A stretch of DNA of 64,000 nt from contig NZ_MAGP01000113.1 of NCBI RefSeq assembly GCF_002926165.1, positions 1 to 64,000 on the forward strand, given 5' to 3'. Made by a program: the position numbers and the translations under genes. Within the stretch, counting starts at the first letter, position 1. Each line of letters opens with the position of its first letter. Below are positions 35,684 to 42,442 of the stretch, in pieces. This DNA is from Micromonospora chalcea. GTDB lineage: Bacteria; Actinomycetota; Actinomycetes; Mycobacteriales; Micromonosporaceae. The notes beneath the pieces were generated by a model that was not told the origin of the DNA, did not search any database, and saw nothing but the letters and a program-made list of their open reading frames with translations.

Positions 35684-36616
35684 CTAATGGCCGTCCGGAA
35701 CGGCGCCGCGGGTGCTGCGCAGGCTCCACAGGATCGACACCGCGATCGTCACCACGATCACGCCGAGGGTGACCGGGATGGGCAGCTTGCCGACCGGCGT
35801 CTCCGGCAGGATCAACTTCACGCCGGCGAAGGCGAGCAGGACGGCCAGGCCGTAGTGCAGGTGCACGAAGCGGCGCAGCAGCCCGGCGAGGCAGAAGTAG
35901 AGGCTGCGCAGGCCGAGGATGGCGAAGGCGTTGGCGGTCCAGACGATGAACGTGCTGGTGGTGATGGCCAGGATCGCGGCGACGCTGTCGATCGCGAAGA
36001 TCAGATCGGTGGTCTCCACCGCGATCAGGACGACGAACAGCAGCGTCGCGACCCGCTTGCCGTCGATCCGGGTGAAGAACCTGTCACCGTGGAAGGCCGG
36101 GGCGGTCGGAACGATCCGCCGGACCAGCCGGACGACCGGGTTGCGCTCCGGCGGGGTCTGCTCGCCGTGGCGGAACGCCATCTTGTAGCCGGTCCAGACG
36201 AGGAACGCGCCGAACACGTACGCGGTCCAGAAGAACGTCTCCAGCATCTCGGCGCCGACGAAGATGAAGACCAGCCGGAACACCAGGGCGCCGATGACAC
36301 CCCAGAACAGCACCTTGTGCTGGAACGCGGCGGGCACGGCGAAGTAGCTGAAGATCAGCGCGAAGACGAAGACGTTGTCGATCGACAGCGCCTTCTCGAT
36401 CAGGTAGCCGGCGTAGTAGGTGCCCGCCACGTCACCGCCCTGCCAGAGCCACAGGACGACGCCGAAGAGCAGACCGGCGGCGATCCAGATACCGGACCAG
36501 ACCGCTGCCTCACGGAAGCCGATGACGTGGTTGTCGCGGTGCAGGAACAGGTCGACGGCGAGCATCGCCGCGATCGCCAGCATGAGTACGGCCCAGATCC
36601 ACAGGGACACTGACAT
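35684..36616 (-). CDS. TerC-family membrane protein (Alx/MeeF-like)
   Basis: This 310-aa integral membrane protein has about 9 helices and belongs to the TerC family, linked to manganese export or tellurite tolerance. Signature segments are YLIEKALSIDNVFVFALIFSYF, then AVETTDLIFAIDSVAAILAIT and FAILGLRSLYF; the acidic residues in ALSIDN and DLIFAIDS are conserved. The ATG at 36616 is chosen because MSVSLWIWAVLML begins the first helix. Upstream lies a structure that resembles the yybP-ykoY manganese riboswitch, which would connect it with Mn control. Confidence 0.92.
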   Translation of the reverse strand: MSVSLWIWAVLMLAIAAMLAVDLFLHRDNHVIGFREAAVWSGIWIAAGLLFGVVLWLWQGGDVAGTYYAGYLIEKALSIDNVFVFALIFSYFAVPAAFQHKVLFWGVIGALVFRLVFIFVGAEMLETFFWTAYVFGAFLVWTGYKMAFRHGEQTPPERNPVVRLVRRIVPTAPAFHGDRFFTRIDGKRVATLLFVVLIAVETTDLIFAIDSVAAILAITTSTFIVWTANAFAILGLRSLYFCLAGLLRRFVHLHYGLAVLLAFAGVKLILPETPVGKLPIPVTLGVIVVTIAVSILWSLRSTRGAVPDGH

Positions 36617-36654
36617 ACCGAAGGAAGACCTCTCGCCCCGGGCCGGCGGGTGCC

Positions 36655-36775
36655 GGCACTGCTGGACGAAGGTCTCCCCGGGCCACGCCGGTGGTGGCTG
36701 CACCGCCGGGATCCGGATGGGCCGGGCCCGTACTGACGGCGATGCGCGGATCGTCGGGTACTCCCCCTCGAACTA
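36655..36775 (-). ncRNA. Probable yybP-ykoY manganese riboswitch upstream of terC
   Basis: On the gene strand the region starts with GGGGGAGTA (complement at 36759-36767). It continues through CGTCAGTACGGGCCCGG, a stem GGTGCAGCCACC, and ends with GGAGACCTTCGTCC (complement near 36663-36676). The GGGGAGTA start box and the closing AGACCTTCG-type box are known features of this riboswitch class in front of terC/alx genes. The exact ends and fold were not modelled. Confidence 0.7.
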
Positions 36776-36840
36776 CGACCAATTATTCAGGAAGTGCGCT
36801 TCGCACGTCAAGGAGTCCGGCCCGTCGATAGGGTGACCCG

Positions 36841-37617
36841 ATGGACGAAGACGCACGACGCCGGCACTCCTCGTCGTTCGGCGCAGCGGCCACCGCGTAC
36901 GCCGAACACCGTCCCGACTACGCCCGGGCCGCCCTGCGGTGGGCGCTCGAACCCGCACCCGGTGCGCGGGTGCTCGACCTCGGCGCGGGCACCGGCAAGC
37001 TCACCGCCACGCTGGCCGAGGTGAGCGACGACGTGACGGCCGTCGAGCCGGACCCGGCGATGCTCGCCGAACTCCGCCGCACCCTGCCTGGCGTACGGGC
37101 GCTGCCCGGCAGCGCCGAGGCGATCCCGCTGCCGGACGCCTCCGTCGACGCCGTGGTCGCCGGCAACGCCATGCACTGGTTCGACATGGCAGTGGCCGGG
37201 CCGGAGATCGCCCGCGTCCTCTTCCCCGGCGGTGTCCTGGCCGGACTGTGGAACGTCGTGGACGACCGGGTCGACTGGGTGGCCGGGCTCGCGGCGGTCA
37301 GCGGCAGCGCCGCCATCGGCCCCCGGGACACGCCCGCGAGCTGGCGTATCGCCACGACCGGCATGCACCTGCCGAAGACCGGCGAGGCCCGGTTCGGCTC
37401 GCCCGAGCAGGCGGAGTTCCCGCACGGGCAGCGCCGGACCGCCGACTCGCTCGTGGCGACGCTCGCCACCCGGGCGGGGATGCTGGTGATGCCGGAACGG
37501 GAACGCACGGAGACGCTCGACCGTATCCGCGCGTACCTGGCGAGCCGGCCGGAGACCGCCGACGGCGAGTTCACGCTGCCGATGCTCACCTGTGTGCTGC
37601 GCGTGCGGCGATTGTGA
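36841..37617 (+). CDS. SAM-dependent methyltransferase (class I)
   Basis: This 258-aa methyltransferase has Rossmann-like motif I VLDLGAGTGKLTATLAE near residues 44-60. The acidic end of strand 2 lies at VEPDPAML, and motif II follows near AEAIPLPDASVDAVVAGNAMHWF, as in the Methyltransf_11 / trans-aconitate methyltransferase-like group. No membrane segment is seen. Its stop overlaps the start of the next gene (GTGA), so they are coupled. The substrate is unknown. Confidence 0.87.
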   Translation: MDEDARRRHSSSFGAAATAYAEHRPDYARAALRWALEPAPGARVLDLGAGTGKLTATLAEVSDDVTAVEPDPAMLAELRRTLPGVRALPGSAEAIPLPDASVDAVVAGNAMHWFDMAVAGPEIARVLFPGGVLAGLWNVVDDRVDWVAGLAAVSGSAAIGPRDTPASWRIATTGMHLPKTGEARFGSPEQAEFPHGQRRTADSLVATLATRAGMLVMPERERTETLDRIRAYLASRPETADGEFTLPMLTCVLRVRRL

Positions 37618-38180
37618 ACGGCGCGGACCTCCGCGCCACCGCCGCGGCGACGACCGCCGTACTGCGGCCCGCCGCCGGCCGGGACTGGACGGTACGCGCG
37701 GGAGACCTGGACTGGTCCTGCTGGACAACGGCCGCGCACATCGCGCACGACCTGATCGCGTACGCCGGTCAGGTGTCCGGCCGGCCCGAGGGCGGCTACC
37801 TCCCGTACGACCTGCGGGTACACGCGGACGCCGCGCCCGCCGAGGTGCTCACCGTCGTGGCGGCCGCGGCCGGGATCCTGGCCGCCACTGTCGACGCCGC
37901 GAGCCCGGACGACCGGGCGTGGCACTTCGGGCCGTGCGACCCGGGTGGTTTCGCCGCGATGGGCGTGGCCGAGATCCTCCTGCACACAGGCGACCTGACC
38001 CGGGGACTCGGCCTGGACTGGTCGCCACCCGCCGAGCTGTGTGCCCCTGTGATACGCCGGTTGTTCCCCGATGCGCCGGACGGCGAGCCGGCGCCGGTGC
38101 TGCTGTGGCTGACCGGCCGCGCGCCGCTCGGCGACCGGCCACGACGTACCTCGTGGACCTGGCAGGCGGCGCGCCCCTGA
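37614..38180 (+). CDS. Maleylpyruvate isomerase N-terminal (DinB-like) domain protein
   Basis: This 188-aa protein resembles the mycothiol-dependent maleylpyruvate isomerase N-terminal domain. It opens VNGADLRATAAATTAVLRP, shows WSCWTTAAHIAHDLIAYAGQ with a metal-type His, and later has MGVAEILLHTGDLTRGLGL with further His/Asp ligands. Such four-helix DinB-like proteins bind a divalent metal and can use mycothiol. GTG 37614 overlaps the methyltransferase stop, so the two genes are coupled. The reaction is unknown. Confidence 0.82.
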   Translation: MNGADLRATAAATTAVLRPAAGRDWTVRAGDLDWSCWTTAAHIAHDLIAYAGQVSGRPEGGYLPYDLRVHADAAPAEVLTVVAAAAGILAATVDAASPDDRAWHFGPCDPGGFAAMGVAEILLHTGDLTRGLGLDWSPPAELCAPVIRRLFPDAPDGEPAPVLLWLTGRAPLGDRPRRTSWTWQAARP

Positions 38181-38184
38181 ACGC

Positions 38185-38655
38185 TCAGCGGCGCCACCAG
38201 CGCCAACGGCGGCGCGGGCGGGCCGACGCGGCACGGGCTGGCTCCGGCGTCGTGACGACCGGCGCGGCGCGTTCCCGGTCGGCGCGCCAGCCGCGCACCG
38301 CCTCCTCGACGTTCACCGGGCGTACCACCACACGTGGCCCGGTCGGGGTACGCAGCCAGGCGACCACCTCGGTGTTGAGCGCCGCCACGTACGAGCGGAC
38401 GGCCTCCTCGGTGGGCAGGTCACGCAGCTCGACCGGAAGCTGTTCGATGCGGCGGCGCAACTGCAGCGGCGTGGGCAGCAGCAGGTCGGACGGGATCTGC
38501 TCGCGCTCCATGAAGCTGCGGATCCACCAGCCCTCGTCGTAGGGCGTGTCGCGCCCCGGGATGGGCTTGCCGGCACCCGGCAGGTTGTCGAACTCGCCGC
38601 GTTCCTGGGCCGAGCGGATCTGCGCCTCGACCGCGGCCTCCCAGGCTGTCGTCAC
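38185..38655 (-). CDS. DUF1992 (DnaJ-homologue-like) protein
   Basis: This 156-aa protein has the DUF1992 core: EAQIRSAQERGEFDNLPGAG, KPIPGRDTPYDEGWWIRSF and the following SDLLLPTPLQLRRRI. The domain is also found in mitochondrial DNAJC28 and its role is unclear. The C-terminus is strongly basic and aromatic (RPRRRWRWWRR), which may bind membrane or nucleic acid. GTG 38655 is favoured by GGGAGG eight bases upstream, and the frame before it lacks conserved content. It converges with the isomerase-like gene. Confidence 0.87.
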   Translation of the reverse strand: MTTAWEAAVEAQIRSAQERGEFDNLPGAGKPIPGRDTPYDEGWWIRSFMEREQIPSDLLLPTPLQLRRRIEQLPVELRDLPTEEAVRSYVAALNTEVVAWLRTPTGPRVVVRPVNVEEAVRGWRADRERAAPVVTTPEPARAASARPRRRWRWWRR

Positions 38656-38777
38656 CGCCGTCACCTCCCGTACCCACGGTAGCCGCCGCCGTCCGACAAG
38701 AGTCAGCGTCGCGCGGGGCCGAGCTGTTCCCGCGCGGGCCGCCGCGTAGCGTGCCCCCGGGGTGAGGGGGCGCCGGC

Positions 38778-38864
38778 GTGCGCGACTGGCTGATCGGCCT
38801 CGCTGTGGCGACGGCCTGCCTGGTCGGGAGCTGGGCGGTGCTGCTGCGCCTGCTCGGCTCATGA
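38778..38864 (+). CDS. Possible 28-residue membrane peptide
   Basis: A short frame from a GTG encodes MRDWLIGLAVATACLVGSW plus VLLRLLGS, essentially one hydrophobic helix with a positively charged start. A G-rich stretch (GAGGGGG) lies nine bases upstream. Its size means chance cannot be ruled out. The N-terminus resembles those of longer DUF1232-like proteins, so it may instead be a remnant. No function can be given. Confidence 0.3.
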   Translation: MRDWLIGLAVATACLVGSWAVLLRLLGS

Positions 38865-38885
38865 GAGCAGCGGCGGGCCGGACAG

Positions 38886-39422
38886 TCAGGGCAGGTGGCG
38901 GACGTGGCGGTGGCCGTCGCGGGGAAACGGCGCGCGGGCCGGCAGGACCTCGGCGAACGCGTACCCGCTCTTTTCCGCCACGCGGCAGGACGCCGGGTTG
39001 TCGACCTGGTGCAGCAGCTCCAGGTGGGTCAGCCCGGTGGCGGCGAACCGGGCGAACGCCCATCCGGTGACCGCCTCCACCGCGCGTGGCGCGACGCCCC
39101 GGCCCCGTGCCGGCGCGGCCGTCCAGTAGCCGACCTCGGCGGCCGGGCGGCCCGGGCGGACGTCCTTGAGCACCACACAGGCCGCCACCCGTTCCTCCTC
39201 CAGCACCGCGAACATGAACCGGTGACCGGCGGCCCAGCCCTGGTGGCTGCGGCGCAGGAACACCCGCGCCTGCGCCGGTCCGGTCACCGGATGTCTGGTC
39301 CAGGCACGCAGCACCGGATCCCGGTACGCCTCGATCAGCGCGTCGGCGTCACCGTCGCGCCACGGTCGCAGCAGCAGACCGGGCGCGGTCGCGGTCGCCG
39401 GCGCGGACAGCACGATCGACAT
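38886..39422 (-). CDS. GNAT N-acetyltransferase, RimJ/RimL type
   Basis: This 178-aa acetyltransferase is of the ribosomal-protein-acetylase group: GLLLRPWRDGDADALIEAYRD, the strand VGYWTAAPARGRGVAPRAVEA with the acetyl-CoA loop, and LELLHQVDNPASCRVAEKSGY. This group also contains antibiotic and amino-acid acetyltransferases, so the substrate is open. The ATG at 39422 is followed by a normal N-terminus. The 55-bp palindrome at 39.5 kb lies directly upstream, between this gene and the divergent LysE gene. Confidence 0.88.
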   Translation of the reverse strand: MSIVLSAPATATAPGLLLRPWRDGDADALIEAYRDPVLRAWTRHPVTGPAQARVFLRRSHQGWAAGHRFMFAVLEEERVAACVVLKDVRPGRPAAEVGYWTAAPARGRGVAPRAVEAVTGWAFARFAATGLTHLELLHQVDNPASCRVAEKSGYAFAEVLPARAPFPRDGHRHVRHLP

Positions 39423-39464
39423 GCGACAAGTATCCCCACCGCACCCGCCCGGCGCTGACCCCCG

Positions 39465-39535
39465 ACTCCGGCGATCATGAAGTTAGCGGCCGTCGGTGAC
39501 CGATTTGTCGCCGTCAACCTCATGATCGCCGGAGT
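39465..39535. repeat. REP-like 55-bp palindromic repeat, copy 2
   Basis: The core (39473-39527) runs from GATCATGAAGTTAGCGG to the complementary CAACCTCATGATC and is 55 bp, exactly as in copy 1. The flanks ACTCCGGC and GCCGGAGT extend the pairing. The centre carries GACCGATTTGTCGCC, sharing the TTTGTC of copy 1. It lies between divergent genes and so is not merely a terminator. Confidence 0.75.
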
Positions 39536-39621
39536 GGGAGCAAGGGCGAGGGCGCGGCGGGGCGCCGGCTGTCGGCGGGTGGGCGTAGGGTCCGGTTCAC
39601 GGTCGGCAACGGGGAGGCGAC

Positions 39622-40272
39622 GTGGTTACAGTCGGCGCGGTCATGGGGATCGGTCTGGTGGCGCTCGGTCTGGTGCTCACGCCCGGGCCGAACATGGTCT
39701 ACCTGGTGTCCCGGTCGGTGACCCAGGGGCGGCGGGCCGGGCTGGTGTCGCTGCTCGGGGTGGCAGCCGGCTTTCTGGTCTACCTGGCCGCCGCGGTGGC
39801 CGGCATCGCCACCGTGTTCGTGCTGGTCCCGCCGCTGTACACGGCGGTGAAGCTGGCCGGCGCGGCGTACCTGCTGTGGCTGGCCTGGCGCACGCTGCGC
39901 CCGGGCGGCACGTCGGCGTTCACCCCGACGCCGTTGCCGCCGGACCGGCCCCGGCGCCTGTTCACGATGGGCCTGGTCACCAACCTGCTCAACCCCAAGA
40001 TCGCCATCCTGTACGTGTCGCTGCTCCCGCAGTTCGTCGACCCGGCGCGCGGGCACGTGGCGGTGCAGAGCCTGCTGCTCGGCCTGACCCAGATCGTCGT
40101 GGCGCTCACCGTGAACGCGCTGATCGTGCTGAGCGCCGGTTCGGTGTCCGCGTTCCTCACCCGGCGGCCGGGCTGGGCGCGCCTGCAGCGGTGGGTGATG
40201 GGCACGGTGCTTGCCGCGCTCGCGGTGCGGATCGCCGCGGACCGCTCCCGCGCCGCCGTCGCCACCCCCTGA
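39622..40272 (+). CDS. LysE-family amino-acid exporter (RhtB-like)
   Basis: This 216-aa membrane protein has about six helices and the family motif GLVLTPGPNMVYLVSRSVTQG near residues 16-36, followed by GVAAGFLVYLAAAVAG and GAAYLLWLAWRTLRPG. The conserved NLLNPKIAILYVSLLPQFVD segment is present. Members export amino acids such as lysine, threonine or homoserine lactone. GTG 39622 is preceded by GGGAGGCGAC. No LysR/Lrp regulator is next to it. Substrate unassigned. Confidence 0.9.
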   Translation: MVTVGAVMGIGLVALGLVLTPGPNMVYLVSRSVTQGRRAGLVSLLGVAAGFLVYLAAAVAGIATVFVLVPPLYTAVKLAGAAYLLWLAWRTLRPGGTSAFTPTPLPPDRPRRLFTMGLVTNLLNPKIAILYVSLLPQFVDPARGHVAVQSLLLGLTQIVVALTVNALIVLSAGSVSAFLTRRPGWARLQRWVMGTVLAALAVRIAADRSRAAVATP

Positions 40273-40326
40273 CCGGGGTACGCGGACCCACGCCGTCCGT
40301 CACGAACGCACACCGCCGGGGCGACG

Positions 40327-42327
40327 TCACGACGGCTCCTCGCGCACGACCGCAACACCACCCGGCGGCACCGTCAACGAGCCGTCGGCCGTCGCGCCGG
40401 TCAGCAGGTCGAGCCCGGTGACCGGCACCCGCTGCGGCCGGTCGGTGTGGTTGAGCAGGTAGAGCAGGCCGTCGTGGCGGCGTACCGCCTCGACACCCTC
40501 GGGCGCGCCGGGACAGGTCGGGGTCACACCGGCGAGCCCTGCTGCCTCGGTGAGCAACCGCCGATAGGTGCCGTCGTCGGGGCGGGTGGAGACGTACCAG
40601 GCGTACGCGTCGCCGATCCGGTGCCGGGTGATCGCGGGCCGGCCGTCAAGCACTCCCCCGGCGTACGCGCTGATCGTCTCCGCGCCGGCCGGGTGCACCG
40701 TCTCGGACCAGATCCGGCCGGTCCCGCCGCCGGTCAGCGGCACGTGTTCGTCGTCGGCGAGCGGGTGGAACTCCTCCACCCGTACGCCGAGCAGGTCCCG
40801 GTACGCGCCCGGGTAGCCGCCGAGGCGTACTCGGGCGTGCTCGTCGGCGACACCGCTGAGCCAGGTCACCAGCAGGTGCCCACCGGCGTGGACGTGCCGG
40901 CGTACCCAGTCGACTGTGGCGTCCGAGGCCAGGTAGAGGGCCGGGAGAACGAGCAGCCGGCAACCGTCGAGCGGCGCGCCGGGCGGCACCACGTCGGCGG
41001 TGACCCCCGCGTGCCACAGCGCCCGGTGCGCGGCAGCCGCCTCGCCAGGGTGGTCGAGTCCGGCGCGGGGCATCCCCGGGTGCCGCAGCGCCCAGCCGCT
41101 CGCCGCGTCGTACGCGATGGCCACGCCCGCCTCGACGCGGCCCGGCGCGGTCCCGGCGAGCCGGCCCAGCGCGGCGCCCAGGTCGGCGGCCTCGCGGAAC
41201 ACGCGGGTGTCCGCCCCGGCGTGCGACACCACCGCGGAGTGGAAGCGTTCCGCGCCGCCGGCCGGGGCGCGCCACTGGAAGAACATCACCCCGGCCGAGC
41301 CGCGTGCCACGTGGGCGAGGCTGTGCCGGGTCATCCGGCCGGGTTCCTTGGTGTGCATCCGCCCGGCGGTGTGGATCTGGTTGGGCGCGCTCTCGGCCAG
41401 CAGCCACGGCGCCGGCCGCCCGGCGGCGTGGCGGGCCCAGCCGCGGGCCAGGTCGGCGGCGAACGCGGTCTGCTCCTGCGCGCCCGCGCCGATCGCGGAC
41501 GGGTAGTGGTCGATCGCGACCAGGTCGACCTCGCGCGCCCAGCGGGCGTGGTCCACCGGCACCCAGTCGCCGAGCACGTAGTTGGTGGTGACCTGCACCG
41601 CCGGGTTCGCCGCCCGCAGCAGGTCACGCTGTTCGGTGTACGCGGACAGCAGCGTGTCGGACCAGAAGCGGCGGAAGTCGAGCAGCTGGCCGGGGTTCGC
41701 GAGATATTGCGTGGCGCGGGGCGTGCCGACCTGCGCCCAGTCGGAGTAGTGCTGGCTCCAGAAGCTGGTCACCCAGGCGTCGTTGAGCGCGTCGAGGTCG
41801 CCGTAGCGGGTGGTGAGCCAGCGGCGGAACGCGGCCTCGGTGTGCGGGCAGTGGCAGGTGGTGCCGTACTCGTTGTGCACGTGCCACAGCGCGAGCGCCG
41901 GGTGGTGCGCGTACCGGGCGGCCAGCACCTCGGCGATGCTGCGGGCGGCGTCGCGGTACGCGGGCGCGGCGGCGCAGTAGGTGTCGCGGCTGCCGTGGGT
42001 CAGGCGACCGCCGTCGGCGGTGACCGGCAGCGCGTCCGGGTGGCGCAGCGAGAACCACGGCGGCGGCGACGCGGTCGGGGTGGCCAGCGCGGCCCGGATG
42101 CCGTTCGCGTGCAGCAGGTCCAGCACGCGGTCGAGCCAGTCGAACGTGTGGCGGCCGGGTTCGGGTTCCAGCCGGGACCAGGCGAACACGCCGACGGTGA
42201 CCAGGTTGACCCCGGCGGCGCGCATCAGGGCGACGTCCTCGCGCCACACCTCCGGCGGCCACTGTTCCGGGTTCCAGTCGCCGCCGTAGCAGAGCCGCCC
42301 GTCGCTCCACGGCACTTTAGTTGTCAT
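40327..42327 (-). CDS. GH42 beta-galactosidase
   Basis: This is a TIM-barrel beta-galactosidase of 666 aa. The start YGGDWNPEQWPPEVW is a GH42 hallmark. The acid/base is Glu153 in HVHNEYG and the nucleophile is Glu312 in LLAESAPNQ. A Cys cluster CHCPHTE follows the first. The trimerisation and C-terminal beta domains are present, ending TVPPGGVAVV. No signal peptide is seen, so substrate must enter the cell first. The ATG at 42327 lies seven bases after a TATTTT -10 element, which suggests leaderless translation. It diverges from the alpha-xylosidase gene; the gap holds operator-like dyads. Confidence 0.92.
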   Translation of the reverse strand: MTTKVPWSDGRLCYGGDWNPEQWPPEVWREDVALMRAAGVNLVTVGVFAWSRLEPEPGRHTFDWLDRVLDLLHANGIRAALATPTASPPPWFSLRHPDALPVTADGGRLTHGSRDTYCAAAPAYRDAARSIAEVLAARYAHHPALALWHVHNEYGTTCHCPHTEAAFRRWLTTRYGDLDALNDAWVTSFWSQHYSDWAQVGTPRATQYLANPGQLLDFRRFWSDTLLSAYTEQRDLLRAANPAVQVTTNYVLGDWVPVDHARWAREVDLVAIDHYPSAIGAGAQEQTAFAADLARGWARHAAGRPAPWLLAESAPNQIHTAGRMHTKEPGRMTRHSLAHVARGSAGVMFFQWRAPAGGAERFHSAVVSHAGADTRVFREAADLGAALGRLAGTAPGRVEAGVAIAYDAASGWALRHPGMPRAGLDHPGEAAAAHRALWHAGVTADVVPPGAPLDGCRLLVLPALYLASDATVDWVRRHVHAGGHLLVTWLSGVADEHARVRLGGYPGAYRDLLGVRVEEFHPLADDEHVPLTGGGTGRIWSETVHPAGAETISAYAGGVLDGRPAITRHRIGDAYAWYVSTRPDDGTYRRLLTEAAGLAGVTPTCPGAPEGVEAVRRHDGLLYLLNHTDRPQRVPVTGLDLLTGATADGSLTVPPGGVAVVREEPS

Positions 42328-42334
42328 CCCGGCC

Positions 42335-42364
42335 AAAATAGGAACAGGTGAGACGGAAAGTCAA
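42335..42364 (-). promoter_or_regulatory. Promoter of the GH42 gene
   Basis: On the gene strand TTGACT (complement 42359-42364), an 18-base spacer and TATTTT (complement 42335-42340) precede the ATG by seven bases. The spacing fits a sigma-70-type promoter with a leaderless transcript. The -35 overlaps the TCAATG arm of a palindrome at 42361-42380, which could be an operator. Confidence 0.6.
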
Positions 42365-42406
42365 TGGCGTCGATCATTGACAGTTAGTTGGGCTTCCAAA
42401 GAAACT
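42361..42406. promoter_or_regulatory. Two dyads between GH42 and GH31, one xylose-operator-like
   Basis: TCAATG-N8-CATTGA (42361-42380) is a perfect 6-bp inverted repeat that overlaps the GH42 -35. Next to it, AGTTAGTTGGG-N3-CCAAAGAAACT (42382-42406) is an imperfect dyad with 8 of 11 arm positions matching. The AGTT/AACT form resembles operators of XylR-type ROK repressors. Control by the ROK gene downstream of GH31 is inferred. Confidence 0.5.
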
Positions 42407-42442
42407 GGCGGGACCGCCCGTGGACGCCGCGAGGAGACGCCC

